Of a stretch of DNA of 64,000 nucleotides, positions 1 to 8,271 are shown piece by piece (the first letter of the stretch is position 1; each line of letters opens with the position of its first letter). The position numbers and the translations under genes are program-made. The notes beneath the pieces are model-generated. The model was given only the letters and a program-made list of their open reading frames with translations, did not search any database and was not told the DNA's origin. Source of the DNA: Microbacteriaceae bacterium (GTDB taxonomy: Bacteria; Actinomycetota; Actinomycetes; Actinomycetales; Microbacteriaceae); contig JAODME010000015.1 of NCBI GenBank assembly GCA_025465095.1, forward strand, positions 62,001 to 126,000, written 5' to 3'.

Positions 1-61
1 CATCCGACTTCCCGACCCGCATCAGCCCGGCGAACATCTTCGCGAATCTCGAGGTTGCCAT
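1..61 (-). CDS. Possible 5' end of a gene running off the left edge
   Basis: Reading leftward from an ATG at base 61 gives 20 codons with G or C in nearly every third position, beginning MATSRFAKMF, before the window ends. It would lie 112 bases downstream of the aldo/keto reductase on the same strand. No ribosome-binding site stands out. A competing forward frame is open from base 3 to a stop at 225-227 and could instead be the 3' end of a gene entering from the left. I recognise neither product. Confidence 0.25.
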   Translation of the reverse strand, partial: MATSRFAKMFAGLMRVGKSD

Positions 62-173
62 GCTGTTGATTCTCGCAGCCAGCGAGCTGCGGTCAGAACG
101 GAACGGAGCGGTCGTTCACGCGGTGAACTCGCGGACGCTGCCATCCGGCTCGTTCTCTGCCCACGCGTCGCGG

Positions 174-1004
174 TCAGAACTCCTCGTGCGTGTCGGGGTC
201 CCCATCCCACAGCCGGCCGGCCTCTAGGGACGAGATGGCGGCGACCTCAGGGGCGCTGAGCTCGAAGCCGAACAGGTCGAGATTCTCGGCCTGCCGCTGC
301 GGATCGCCCGACTTCGGGATCGGCACGGCGCCAAGTTGGATGTGCCAGCGCAGAACGACCTGGGTCGGCGTGCGGCCGTGCGTGTCGGCGATGCCGGCGA
401 CGAGCGGCGCCGCCGTGATCGCCTTCTCCTTGCCGAGGGGACTCCAACTCTCGGTGACAATGCCGTGCCGCTCGTGAAATTCCCGGAGGGCGGCCTGCGG
501 AAAGCGCGGGTGCAGCTCGACCTGGTTGACGGCGGGTGCGACATCCGTTTCGTCCATCAGGCGCTGAATGTGCGCGGGCGTGAAGTTGCTGACACCGATG
601 GAGCGGGCTAGCCCCTGCTCGCGCAGCCGGATCATGGCACGCCAGCTGTCGAGGAACTTGTCCACTCTGGGCAACGGCCAGTGGATGAGGTAGAGGTCTA
701 GATAGTCGAGCCCGAGGTTGTTGCGGGACTCCTCGAAGCTGGCGAGCGTCTCGTCGAAACCGTGGTGACGGCCGGGAAGCTTCGTCGTGACGAAGACTTC
801 CTCGCGAGCGACGCCCGACTCGCGCACACCCTTCCCCACCTCACGCTCGTTCTCGTAGTTCAGTGCCGTGTCGAGCAGGCGATAGCCGGCGTGAATGCCC
901 GAGACGACCGATGCCACGCCGTCCGCGCCGCGCATGCCGTAGGTGCCGAGCCCCAGAATCGGGATGCTGCGGCCGTCGTTGAGGGTTCTTGTGCCAATTC
1001 TCAT
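174..1004 (-). CDS. Aldo/keto reductase (diketogulonate reductase-like)
   Basis: This is a cytosolic NADPH-dependent carbonyl reductase of the aldo/keto reductase family, 276 residues, a full-length TIM barrel. The catalytic tetrad is visible as Asp45 (LLDTA), Tyr50, Lys75 (TTKL) and His108 (LIHWP). The family signature PVNQVELHP and the C-terminal NADPH-binding stretch IPIPKSG are also present. The ATG at 1004 starts at the conserved MRIGTRTLNDG; an upstream in-frame start would add 45 residues unlike the family. A CATGCT hexamer six bases before this ATG fits a leaderless start, though weakly. It is divergent from the HdeD-like gene. The substrate cannot be told from sequence. Confidence 0.92.
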   Translation of the reverse strand: MRIGTRTLNDGRSIPILGLGTYGMRGADGVASVVSGIHAGYRLLDTALNYENEREVGKGVRESGVAREEVFVTTKLPGRHHGFDETLASFEESRNNLGLDYLDLYLIHWPLPRVDKFLDSWRAMIRLREQGLARSIGVSNFTPAHIQRLMDETDVAPAVNQVELHPRFPQAALREFHERHGIVTESWSPLGKEKAITAAPLVAGIADTHGRTPTQVVLRWHIQLGAVPIPKSGDPQRQAENLDLFGFELSAPEVAAISSLEAGRLWDGDPDTHEEF

Positions 1005-1119
1005 GGGCCCAGCATGCCGTGCCTGCGGCTCGCGCGGGAAAACGGTGCGCGGAAGCGGTCGGGGTGGAAGAATGCGATCAGTACTTGCATTCCGCCGCAC
1101 GCTCGACGAGGGGAACGCC

Positions 1120-1704
1120 ATGACCGCTTCAACCGGCAATCAGGGACCCGCGGCGGGCATGCCGCTCGGAATGCTGAAGGTGCATCGCGGACAGCTCATC
1201 GCCGTCGCCGCTGTCGGCATCGTGCTCGGCGTCATCGGACTCATCTTCCCCGACGCCACCGTGCTCACGGTGGCGATCCTCTTCGGCAGCTACCTCATCG
1301 CGTCGGGCATCTTCCGCATCACGACCGCCTTCATCGCGGACCATCTGAGCGCCGGCCTGCGCTGGATCACGGGGCTCCTCGGACTGCTCGTCGTGATCGC
1401 CGGCATTCTGTGCCTGTCGAATCCGTTTGACACCATCGTCGTGCTCGCCCTCGTGATCGGAATCGGCTGGATCGCCGAGGGCGTCATCGACCTGATGGGG
1501 GCGTTACGCGGAGCCATCGTGCCACGCTGGCTCGGGATCGTGAGCGGCATCATCTCGATAGCCGCGGGCGTCGCCATGTTCGTGCTTCCCGCCGCAGGGG
1601 TCGTCTCGCTCGTCTTCATCGGTTCCGCACTTCTCATCGCCGTGAGCGCCACCACCCTGCTGACCCTGCCGAGGGACCAGAAGAAGGTTCGAGCGGCGCG
1701 GTAG
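1120..1704 (+). CDS. HdeD/DUF308-family membrane protein
   Basis: This is a 194-residue integral membrane protein. After about 20 polar residues there are six hydrophobic segments, roughly residues 25-45, 50-70, 80-98, 103-125, 135-155 and 160-180, arranged as paired repeats as in the HdeD/DUF308 family. HdeD in E. coli is linked to acid resistance, but actinobacterial members have no settled role. The start at 1120 is chosen because a GAGGGG ribosome-binding sequence lies just upstream; longer in-frame readings run back into the divergent reductase gene. The 3' end has no obvious partner, so it is probably monocistronic. Confidence 0.85.
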   Translation: MTASTGNQGPAAGMPLGMLKVHRGQLIAVAAVGIVLGVIGLIFPDATVLTVAILFGSYLIASGIFRITTAFIADHLSAGLRWITGLLGLLVVIAGILCLSNPFDTIVVLALVIGIGWIAEGVIDLMGALRGAIVPRWLGIVSGIISIAAGVAMFVLPAAGVVSLVFIGSALLIAVSATTLLTLPRDQKKVRAAR

Positions 1705-1853
1705 GGTACACGCGATGTCAGCGGCGTCCGTCCCCTCCTCCAGATGCCCTTCACGGTCCGTTTCGTGCGCCGCGGTGAAGATTTCCTTGCGCGGGTGCGT
1801 TTCGAGGAGTTAGCTGGACGCAGCAAATCCGATCCTCGAACGAAGGAGTTCGC

Positions 1854-2054
1854 ATGTCAGTCGCTCGCGTCACCACGATCACAGCTCGCTCTGAACAGAG
1901 TTTCGAGGACGCGATTCGCATCGGAATCGAACGGGCGAATCAGACGATCCGAGGTATCGAAGGCGCGTGGGTGAAGGACCAGAACGTTATCATTTCCGAC
2001 GGCAAGATCAACACCTGGCAGGTCGTGATCGAGGTCACTTTCGTGCTGGAGTAG
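1854..2054 (+). CDS. Dodecin family flavin-binding protein
   Basis: This 66-residue protein matches dodecin across its whole length: an N-terminal strand (SVARVTTITARS), the single helix SFEDAIRIGIERANQT, and two strands containing the GAWVKDQ and WQVVIEVTF stretches. Dodecins form hollow dodecamers that store or buffer flavins, or CoA in some bacteria. The Trp (residue 39, in GAWVKDQ) that stacks on flavin in the family is present. AAGGAG lies seven bases before the ATG. A strong hairpin follows about 57 bases downstream, so the gene is a short monocistronic unit. Confidence 0.93.
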   Translation: MSVARVTTITARSEQSFEDAIRIGIERANQTIRGIEGAWVKDQNVIISDGKINTWQVVIEVTFVLE

Positions 2055-2111
2055 ATCTACAGACTCGCGTTCCGTCCCATCGGCACCTCGGTCACCAGGC
2101 GGAGCCGCGAA

Positions 2112-2143
2112 ACGGGCCGTTTCCCTCAGGGGGAACGGCCCGT
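2112..2143 (+). terminator. Rho-independent terminator after the dodecin gene
   Basis: The arms ACGGGCCGTTTCCC and GGGGAACGGCCCGT pair over 14 bases, with one T-G wobble and a four-base loop (TCAG). CTTAGT follows on the forward strand. The hairpin lies between convergent genes and could act on both strands. Confidence 0.8.
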
Positions 2144-2210
2144 CTTAGTGTGCGGGTGTGCCTTGCTCCCTGGAGTGGATGATGCCGCTTCCGTCCGTTG
2201 AGCGCACACG

Positions 2211-2241
2211 AAAAAGGGCCGCCTCCCGAAGGAGACGGCCC
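2211..2241 (-). terminator. Rho-independent terminator after rpsO
   Basis: GGGCCGCCTCC and GGAGACGGCCC form a GC-rich hairpin around a CGAA loop. On the reverse strand it is followed by a run of five T. It begins about 16 bases past the rpsO stop codon. Confidence 0.85.
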
Positions 2242-2257
2242 GATCCAAGACTGGCGA

Positions 2258-2527
2258 CTAGCGGCGCAGGCCCAGACGCTCGATGAGCGAGCGGTAACGG
2301 TCGATGTCGATGTTCTGCAGGTAGCCCAGCAGGCGGCGACGCTGACCGACGAGCAGAAGCAGCCCACGACGTGAGTGGTGGTCGTGCTTGTGCTCTTTGA
2401 GGTGCTCGGTGAGATCCTTGATCCGGCGGCTCAGCATTGCAACCTGAACCTCGGGGGACCCGGTGTCACCTTCGTGGGTAGCGTATTCGTCGATGATCGC
2501 CTTCTTGATACTGGCTTCGAGAGCCAT
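2258..2527 (-). CDS. rpsO: 30S ribosomal protein S15
   Basis: This is the 89-residue S15 protein, which binds the central domain of 16S rRNA and nucleates assembly of the small-subunit platform. The family motifs are complete: [14 protein letters not shown], the [15 protein letters not shown] segment with the rRNA-contacting histidines and arginines, and the C-terminal [23 protein letters not shown] region. The length is standard. GAAGGAAGGGG precedes the ATG. It stands alone between the dodecin gene (convergent) and a 207-base upstream spacer that should carry its promoter and 5' leader. The downstream hairpin is its terminator. Confidence 0.98.
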   Translation of the reverse strand: MALEASIKKAIIDEYATHEGDTGSPEVQVAMLSRRIKDLTEHLKEHKHDHHSRRGLLLLVGQRRRLLGYLQNIDIDRYRSLIERLGLRR

Positions 2528-2734
2528 AGATGGGATCCCCTTCCTTCTCGTTGCGCGGTGCCCGTCCCGGAATGGGTGAGCTCTCTTTGTCCGCGGCCGT
2601 TAGACGGCAACCTTGAGAGTTTAGCAGAGCCGGGACGCGGATGCGGCGGGCCGGTGACGCGGATGCGGTCCTTCACCAAGGTGCACGCTCGAGGTCAGTG
2701 CACACCCTCGAGCTGCGGGGACCTGTGCGTGTCG

Positions 2735-3022
2735 TCAGCCCTGCGCAACGACGGAGAACTGCACGGCGCCGTCGTCACTGACCTGCGCGTCGAGCACCGC
2801 CTCCGCCAGCGTCTCCGCGGCACGCGGGTCGAGGAAAACCCGGGCGCCGTCATTCTCGACGATGGTGTCGTTGGTCTCGGCGTCGGGCACGACCGTGATG
2901 TCGAAGTCCGCGGTTCCCGCCTCGGAGCCGCTAATGCGCACGCCCCCGGCTGCCGAGTCGACCGACTGCTCGGCGATGGCCTTGACGACGGTGCTGGCTG
3001 TTTCGGTGAGCGTGAGAGTCAT
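2735..3022 (-). CDS. HesB/IscA-like protein
   Basis: This is a 95-residue protein with the fold of HesB/IscA (Fe-S biogenesis) proteins: TVVKAIAEQ near the N terminus, GGVRISGSEA in the centre, then VPDAETNDTIVENDGARVFLDP. The three cysteines that bind iron or clusters in classical IscA are absent, as in the short actinobacterial HesB-like group, so a scaffold role should not be assumed. The ATG at 3022 has AAGGA upstream. A longer in-frame reading exists but runs through the cysteine synthase remnant and is not part of this gene. Confidence 0.7.
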   Translation of the reverse strand: MTLTLTETASTVVKAIAEQSVDSAAGGVRISGSEAGTADFDITVVPDAETNDTIVENDGARVFLDPRAAETLAEAVLDAQVSDDGAVQFSVVAQG

Positions 3023-3120
3023 AGAGCATCCTTGCGATTGGGGTCGAACGGACTGTCGAGTCTCCTGCAACGTCCGCCGCGCCTCAAGCCCAACGGCACA
3101 CTCGAAGGGTTTACACACGT

Positions 3121-3432
3121 TCACGCGCTGAGGTGCGTGAAGCGGATGCCGTGCACCCGGCGCTTCGACGACGGCGGTGTACTCGACCACCGTGTCCCCC
3201 GGCGTCAGTCGCCCGTCCCGAATCGCGCCTTCGACGGCGGACCGCGTCATCCGGTCCTTCATGCTGCCGGTCGGTTCGCCCACTCCAGCTTCGCCACGAC
3301 ACGCGCGCGATTTCGGGGCGCAAGTCGCGTGAGCTCCACGAGCGGGGTGTTCCCGATTCCGGCGAAAGCGCTCATCGTGCCCTTCGAGATTGATCCCGTG
3401 GTCGCCTCGGCTGCCCAATCCGGAGTTGACAT
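3121..3432 (-). pseudogene. Remnant of a cysteine synthase (PLP-dependent lyase) gene
   Basis: The reverse strand from the ATG at 3432 encodes a normal cysteine synthase N terminus: GIGNTPLVELTRLAP, VVAKLEWAN, then after a one-base frameshift near 3277-3281 TGSMKDRMTRSAVEGA and LTPGDTVVEYT. The PLP lysine (GSMKDR) is included. Restoring one C turns the shifted codons into the expected NPTGSMKDR. Similarity stops abruptly after VVEYT near 3177, where the family would continue with the substrate-binding loop. Beyond the break a different frame reads RRVHGIRFTHLSA and stops at 3121-3123, possibly the tail of another lost gene. About 250 codons are missing, so no enzyme can be made. Confidence 0.75.
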
Positions 3433-3504
3433 CACACCTTCCAATTTCCACCACCACAAGGGTCGAACCATGCAAAAGCCATACCCCCCGACGCCGCCCG
3501 GTCG

Positions 3505-3510
3505 TACACT
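3505..3510 (+). promoter_or_regulatory. -10 box for a leaderless start of the decarboxylase gene
   Basis: TACACT fits the actinobacterial TANNNT -10 pattern and ends six bases before the ATG at 3517, so the transcript would begin at or next to the start codon. No clear -35 box is seen. Confidence 0.5.
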
Positions 3511-3516
3511 CGGAGC

Positions 3517-4905
3517 ATGTCGGCACGGGCAGCGGATTTTTCCGAAGCGTTGGAGCGGGCGACGGTGCATGCGACGCGCTGGCTCGAGTCGATGCCCACC
3601 CGTCGCGTGGCGCCGACCCGGAGCGCGAGCGACATCGCGCAACTACTCGACGGACCACTTCCGGATGGACCGATGGCCTCCGCCGACGTCATCGATCGGC
3701 TCGCGGAACTGGCAGAGCCCGGTCTCATGGGCACGCCATCCGGTCGCTTCTTCGGCTGGGTGATCGGCGGCACGCTGCCCGCGGCCCTCGCCGCCGATTG
3801 GCTGGTCAGCGCCTGGGACCAGAACGCCGGGTTGCGCTACTCCTCCCCGGCCGCCGCGGCGCTCGAGGAGACGGCCGGTGCCTGGCTGCTGGACGTGCTC
3901 GACCTGCCACGCGGATCCGACGTCGGCTTCACGACAGGGGCGACCATGGCGAACTTCGTCGGACTGGCCGCCGGGCGGCAGTTCGTGCTCGACCGGCTCG
4001 GCTGGGATGTGTCCGAGAGAGGCCTGACCGGGGCCCCTCCCGTCACCGTGCTCGTCGGTGCGGAACGCCACAGCACCGTCGACGCGGCCCTTCGCTACCT
4101 GGGGCTCGGCACGCCGACATCCGTCGCCTCCGACGATCAGGGGTGCATCCTGCCCGACGCGCTCCGTGCTGCGCTCGCCCGCGTCGACGGACCGGTGGTC
4201 GTGGCGTTGCAGGCGGGCAACATCCACTCCGGGGCGTCCGACCCGTTCGAGGAGACCATCGCGCTCGCGCACGACCACGACGCCTGGGTGCACGTCGATG
4301 GCGCCTTCGGGCTGTGGGCGGCGGCGAGCCCGAAGCTCCGGCACCTCGTGTCGGGCCTGGAGGCCGCGGACTCGTGGGCGACGGATGCGCACAAGACCCT
4401 CAACGTGCCGTATGACTGCGGGGTGGCGATCGTGTCTCGCCCTGAGGTCATCCGCGCGACCTTCGGCGTCCACGCGAGCTACCTCGTCGCCGACCAGTTA
4501 GGGCCCGGCGACCAACTCGAGAAGGTTCCCGAGCTGTCCCGTCGGGCGCGCGGGGTGCCGGTCTGGGCGGCGCTCCAGTCCCTCGGCCGATCGGGTACGG
4601 TCGCGCTGGTCGAACGCCTCGTCGACACCGCCCGCGCGTTAGCGGACGGTGTCGAGCGGATTCCCACGGTCGAGGTGCTCAACGACGTCGTATTCACCCA
4701 GGTATGCATGAGCTTCGGCAGCGACGAGCGAACCAGGCGAGCGACGGACCGGCTGATCGCCGAGGGGGACGTGTGGATGTCGGGCTCCCGATGGCGGGAC
4801 CGCGACGTGCTGCGGATCTCCGTGAGCAACTGGTCGACGGATGCCGCGGACGTGGCCACCGCGATCGCCGCGGTCGAGCGTGCCGCGACCGCGGCCGCGG
4901 AGTGA
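3517..4905 (+). CDS. PLP-dependent group II decarboxylase / aminotransferase-fold protein
   Basis: This is a 462-residue fold-type I PLP enzyme of the pyridoxal-dependent decarboxylase family, which includes glutamate and aromatic amino acid decarboxylases. The internal aldimine lysine is Lys293 in [13 protein letters not shown]. Asp261 (VHVDGAFG) would contact the pyridine nitrogen, and His185 (ERHST) would stack on the ring. [11 protein letters not shown] near 137-147 is the cofactor phosphate loop. The substrate is not predictable. The macrodomain gene follows after 25 bases and may be cotranscribed. The start is set by the -10 box directly upstream. The gene lies divergent from the cysteine synthase remnant. 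Confidence 0.9.
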   Translation: MSARAADFSEALERATVHATRWLESMPTRRVAPTRSASDIAQLLDGPLPDGPMASADVIDRLAELAEPGLMGTPSGRFFGWVIGGTLPAALAADWLVSAWDQNAGLRYSSPAAAALEETAGAWLLDVLDLPRGSDVGFTTGATMANFVGLAAGRQFVLDRLGWDVSERGLTGAPPVTVLVGAERHSTVDAALRYLGLGTPTSVASDDQGCILPDALRAALARVDGPVVVALQAGNIHSGASDPFEETIALAHDHDAWVHVDGAFGLWAAASPKLRHLVSGLEAADSWATDAHKTLNVPYDCGVAIVSRPEVIRATFGVHASYLVADQLGPGDQLEKVPELSRRARGVPVWAALQSLGRSGTVALVERLVDTARALADGVERIPTVEVLNDVVFTQVCMSFGSDERTRRATDRLIAEGDVWMSGSRWRDRDVLRISVSNWSTDAADVATAIAAVERAATAAAE

Positions 4906-4930
4906 CCGTGTCGCAGGCGGTGGCCGCGTC

Positions 4931-5446
4931 GTGAAGCCCGAGCTCATCCGCGGCGACATCACCCGCTTCTCAGCGGACGCGATAGTCAATGCCGCGAACG
5001 GCTCACTGCTCGGCGGCGGCGGCGTCGACGGCGCCATCCATCGGGCCGGCGGACCGAGCATCCTCGCCGAGTGCCGGGAACTGCGGGATACGGTACTTCC
5101 CGACGGTTTGCCGGCCGGGCAGGCCGTCGCGACATCCGCGGGCCTGCTTCCGGCACGCTGGGTGATCCACACGGTCGGGCCCGTGTACAGCAGCAGCGAC
5201 GACCGGTCAGAGACGCTCGCCTCGTGCTATCGCCAGTCGCTGCGCATCGCCGAGCAGCTCGGCGCGGAGTCGGTCGCGTTCCCCGCCGTGAGCGCCGGCG
5301 TGTTCGGGTGGCCGATGCGGGGAGCCGCGCGGGTAGCGGTCGGCGCCGTGCAGGCAGCCGCAACATCCGTTCGCCTGGTCACGTTCGTGGTGTTCAGCGA
5401 CGAGGCCTTCGACGCATTCACGGCCGCGATCAGCGAAGAAGGCTGA
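4931..5446 (+). CDS. Macrodomain (ADP-ribose-binding / O-acetyl-ADP-ribose deacetylase-like) protein
   Basis: This 171-residue protein is a single stand-alone macrodomain. GDI (8-10), the NAAN motif (20-23), the glycine-rich [14 protein letters not shown] loop (28-41) and the late SAGVFGWP loop form the ADP-ribose pocket. The combination resembles the MacroD/YmdB class, which removes ADP-ribose from proteins or deacetylates O-acetyl-ADP-ribose. The GTG at 4931 is preferred because it begins just before the conserved ELIRGDIT; an upstream ATG in frame lies inside the decarboxylase gene and adds 30 Arg/Pro-rich residues. It is probably in an operon with the decarboxylase. Confidence 0.9.
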   Translation: MKPELIRGDITRFSADAIVNAANGSLLGGGGVDGAIHRAGGPSILAECRELRDTVLPDGLPAGQAVATSAGLLPARWVIHTVGPVYSSSDDRSETLASCYRQSLRIAEQLGAESVAFPAVSAGVFGWPMRGAARVAVGAVQAAATSVRLVTFVVFSDEAFDAFTAAISEEG

Positions 5447-5453
5447 GTAGTGG

Positions 5454-6224
5454 CTACGCGGTCACGAGCTCGAGAAGCAGCGCGAGGCTCGTGCCGCCCC
5501 AGAGGACCGGCGCGATGTTGCGCACGGCCAGCGTGTCGAGCGACTTGAGCGTCGCGAGGAGTCCCTCTTCCCGATAGAGCGAACCCGTCGCCCGGTGCGG
5601 ATCGGTCGACACCACGACCCGTGCGACCCGGTTGACCAGGGTCGCGCCGCCATTGATCGCGCGAAGCGCCGGAAGGAGCGCCCGCTCCACATCCTCGGCG
5701 TACATGTCGGCGCCGATGACGCCGACGAGTGCACCGGCGTGGTACACCGGCACTGTCAGGGTGAGCGTGTACTCGTCGGTGCACAGGTAGTCCACATAGG
5801 GCCCGGTGATGTGCGGCATTCCCGACTCCACGGGAACGCGCCACCATTCGAGCAGGGTGTAGTCCCGGAAGCTGTCGGAACCCGGGTCCTCGGATGCCTC
5901 CAGCCGCCGGGTAACTCCCCCGCGCCCGATCGCTCCGAACGAGTTGAACTTGCCGAGCCACCAGGAGAGGTGCCAGGGCGCGCTGGACAGGAACCCTGGA
6001 GCACAGACGAATCCGGCGCCGACGATGAGAGTGTCCCGCTCCGACAGATCGGGCACCACGAGGGACTCGATGAGCGCATCGACTTGCGCCACCGTCGGGT
6101 TGCCACCGGTCGACCCGAGCAGGGCCGAGAGCGATTCGTGCCACGCTTCGACCCGTTCGAGCACGGACGCGAAGGGGCGGGCGACCGCCGCGACTTCGGA
6201 GAACGGCTGGGCGACACTGCTCAT
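5454..6224 (-). CDS. Soluble Cache (PDC sensor)-domain protein
   Basis: This 256-residue protein matches the Cache/PDC ligand-binding fold. It has a long N-terminal helix, the core stretch VPDLSERDTLIVGAGFVCAP, and the signature ITGPYVDYLCTDEYTLTLTV followed by PVYHAGALVGVIGADMYAED. Cache domains usually sit outside the membrane in receptors, yet no signal peptide or transmembrane segment is visible here, so the protein appears cytosolic. Its ATG (6224) overlaps the stop of the GntR/FadR regulator by four bases (ATGA), which implies coupled translation. It may sense a ligand imported by, or related to, the divergent polyamine-type transporter; that is inference. Confidence 0.75.
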   Translation of the reverse strand: MSSVAQPFSEVAAVARPFASVLERVEAWHESLSALLGSTGGNPTVAQVDALIESLVVPDLSERDTLIVGAGFVCAPGFLSSAPWHLSWWLGKFNSFGAIGRGGVTRRLEASEDPGSDSFRDYTLLEWWRVPVESGMPHITGPYVDYLCTDEYTLTLTVPVYHAGALVGVIGADMYAEDVERALLPALRAINGGATLVNRVARVVVSTDPHRATGSLYREEGLLATLKSLDTLAVRNIAPVLWGGTSLALLLELVTA

Positions 6225-7000
6225 GGGGACCTCGCCTCCAACTCCGCCTTCGCGTCGACGAGACACTCCACCGCTTCGTCGATGTGCTCCAACGTCGCGC
6301 GCCTCGCGGCAGCCGGGTCGGCCGCGGCGATCGCCGTGACGACGGCCGCCTGTCGTTCGGCGCTGCGATCACGGTAGCGCTGATCGCGCAGGTTCAGCCA
6401 GAGGACTGGCCCGAATTCCGCCTGAAGCCTCAAGAGTTCGCGCACGAGACGCGCCGATTGCGATAGCGCTGCTACTTCGAGACGGAAGGTGTTCTCGGCC
6501 CGGCGAGCGGCACCGTCGGTGTCGCGCGCGAAGGACGCGACGAGCCGTTCGAGCCCTTCGACATCGTCGCCCGATGCCCTCTCGGCCGCCAGCTCTGCCG
6601 ACATCGCGGCGAGCGCGGCGAAATGTACGCCGAGGTCGCGTAGTTCGACGCGCGAGATGCCCCGTACTCGTTCTTCGATCACCTCGAGGTGCGCGTCGGA
6701 CTTCGAGCGCACGAAGCTTCCGCCGCCTCGACCACGCCTCGTCTGCACCAGCCCTCGCCCACGCAGTGATTCGAGCGCCTCTCTCGCGGTCACGGTTGCG
6801 ACGTTGAACTGGCGACTGAGGTCGGCCTCGCTCGGCAGACGCTCCCCCGGTGCCAGCAGCCCCAGCAGGATCGCGTCGCTCAGTCGGCGTTCGACAACCT
6901 CCGCCCGGCCTGCGCCGTCGAGGGGGGCGAACACAGCTGCGCGGGCGGCGGAACGCGCCCGAGTGGATTGCGGCATCCGGTCCCTCCGGTTTCGTGGCAT
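6221..7000 (-). CDS. GntR family (FadR subfamily) transcriptional regulator
   Basis: This is a 259-residue regulator. Residues of about 35-100 form the GntR winged helix (GLLAPGERLPSEADLSRQFN, TVTAREALESLRGRGLVQ, then the wing RRGRGGGSFV). The C-terminal half is all-helical and resembles the FCD ligand-binding domain (RLVRELLRLQAEF, HIDEAVECLVDAKAELE). It is divergent from the ABC transporter operon with 53 bases between the starts, so it probably controls that operon and itself. The next gene on its strand is the Cache protein, overlapping by four bases. A second ATG eight codons in (6976) is also possible. The effector is unknown. Confidence 0.88.
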   Translation of the reverse strand: MPRNRRDRMPQSTRARSAARAAVFAPLDGAGRAEVVERRLSDAILLGLLAPGERLPSEADLSRQFNVATVTAREALESLRGRGLVQTRRGRGGGSFVRSKSDAHLEVIEERVRGISRVELRDLGVHFAALAAMSAELAAERASGDDVEGLERLVASFARDTDGAARRAENTFRLEVAALSQSARLVRELLRLQAEFGPVLWLNLRDQRYRDRSAERQAAVVTAIAAADPAAARRATLEHIDEAVECLVDAKAELEARSP

Positions 7001-7037
7001 GACCGTTACAATGATCTTCCCATTTTGACATCTGGTT

Positions 7038-7046
7038 TCATATGAT
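7038..7046 (+). promoter_or_regulatory. -10 box overlapped by a palindrome (candidate operator) upstream of the transporter
   Basis: TATGAT (7041-7046) lies seven bases before the ATG at 7054, consistent with a leaderless transcript. The perfect palindrome TCATATGA (7038-7045) overlaps the box, which is where a divergent GntR-type repressor could block polymerase. A TTGACA at 7025 is only ten bases from the -10 box, too close to act as its -35. Confidence 0.45.
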
Positions 7047-7053
7047 TTGATTC

Positions 7054-8211
7054 ATGAGCCCCCGCTGGACTGGTGAGAGAACGGGACGCACTCCCGCGAT
7101 ACGACTCCGCGGGTTGACGAAGACCTTCGGCTCAGTGAACGCCGTCGACAATCTCGACCTGGACATCGCAGAGGGCGAGTTCTTTTCCATGCTCGGACCG
7201 TCCGGCTCCGGCAAGACGACCGTGCTCAGGGTCATAGCCGGATTCGAGCAGCCCACGGCGGGCACCGTCGTTCTTCGAGGGCAGGACGTCACGGCGAAGG
7301 CACCATTCGACCGGGACGTCAACACCGTCTTTCAGGACTACGCGCTCTTCCCGCACATGAGCGTGATCGAGAACATCGCATACGGTCTTCGCGTGCGAGG
7401 GGTGGCGAAGGCCGAGCGGCTCGCGCGCGCACAGGAGGCCCTCGAAGTGGTGCAGCTCCGCGGGTTCGCGCAGCGTAAGCCGAGCGAACTGTCCGGCGGA
7501 CAACGTCAGCGCGTGGCCCTCGCCAGGGCCACCGTAGTCAGACCGAAGGTGTTGTTGCTCGACGAGCCGCTCGGCGCGCTCGACCTCAAGCTGCGGGAGC
7601 AGATGCAGGTTGAGCTCAAGGAACTGCAACGCTCGCTCGGCATCACCTTCATCTTCGTCACGCATGACCAAGAGGAGGCGCTCACCCTGAGCGACCGCAT
7701 CGCCGTCTTCAACGCCGGGAAGGTCGTTCAACTCGGCACCCCGACCGAGATCTACGAACGCCCGTCATCACCGTTCGTCGCAGCCTTCGTCGGCACGTCC
7801 AACATCTTCGAGGATGCCCTCGCCCGCGCCGTGCTCGGACGAGGAGGCACCAATTCGGTACGTCCGGAACGCATCTCGCTGCACTCCGCCCCAACGGGGG
7901 AATCCACGATATCCGCAGCAGGAACGATCGCCGAGGTGATCTACATCGGCACCGCTACCCGCATCATCGTCGACCTCGATGTCGGCAAGCGCATCACCGT
8001 GCTTGAGCACAACGCAACCGCGTCGGTCGAGTCCCGAGCGAGCGTGAGCGACCGACGCGGCGAGCGCGTCCACGCGGAATGGCCGCCGGAGGCGATCGTC
8101 GCCCTCGACTCCGACAGCGCCGCAACTCTTGGAGATGCGGCGCCAGCCCCGCAGGGGCCGGTGGGCCACGGCGCGAGCATCGCGCCAGCCACCGCGTCGA
8201 AGATCCCGTGA
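7054..8211 (+). CDS. ABC transporter ATP-binding protein, PotA-like
   Basis: This is the cytoplasmic ATPase of a spermidine/putrescine-type importer, 385 residues. Walker A is GPSGSGKT (48-55), the Q-loop is VFQDYALFP, the ABC signature is LSGGQ (146-150), Walker B is LLLDE (167-171) and the H-loop His is 204. A TOBE-type domain follows from about residue 240, with EVIYIGTATRIIVDLDVG resembling the effector-binding segment of PotA/MalK relatives. The residues after about 330 are Ala/Pro-rich and poorly conserved. It is the first gene of the operon with the lipoprotein and two permeases and starts leaderless. Confidence 0.93.
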   Translation: MSPRWTGERTGRTPAIRLRGLTKTFGSVNAVDNLDLDIAEGEFFSMLGPSGSGKTTVLRVIAGFEQPTAGTVVLRGQDVTAKAPFDRDVNTVFQDYALFPHMSVIENIAYGLRVRGVAKAERLARAQEALEVVQLRGFAQRKPSELSGGQRQRVALARATVVRPKVLLLDEPLGALDLKLREQMQVELKELQRSLGITFIFVTHDQEEALTLSDRIAVFNAGKVVQLGTPTEIYERPSSPFVAAFVGTSNIFEDALARAVLGRGGTNSVRPERISLHSAPTGESTISAAGTIAEVIYIGTATRIIVDLDVGKRITVLEHNATASVESRASVSDRRGERVHAEWPPEAIVALDSDSAATLGDAAPAPQGPVGHGASIAPATASKIP

Positions 8212-8271
8212 GCACGCCACCGGCGCTGTGCCGGAGAAATCGCAGAACACACAGAAATGGAGCTCGACGAA

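Noticed and set aside
2735..3658. A long reverse ORF of 307 codons through the HesB-like gene
   Set aside because: Its N-terminal two thirds are shadow sequence and the cysteine synthase remnant; only the last 95 codons match a protein family and have a ribosome-binding site.
7025..7046. TTGACA followed by TATGAT as a classical promoter
   Set aside because: The two boxes are only ten bases apart, too close for a housekeeping promoter; only the -10 box near the start codon is kept.
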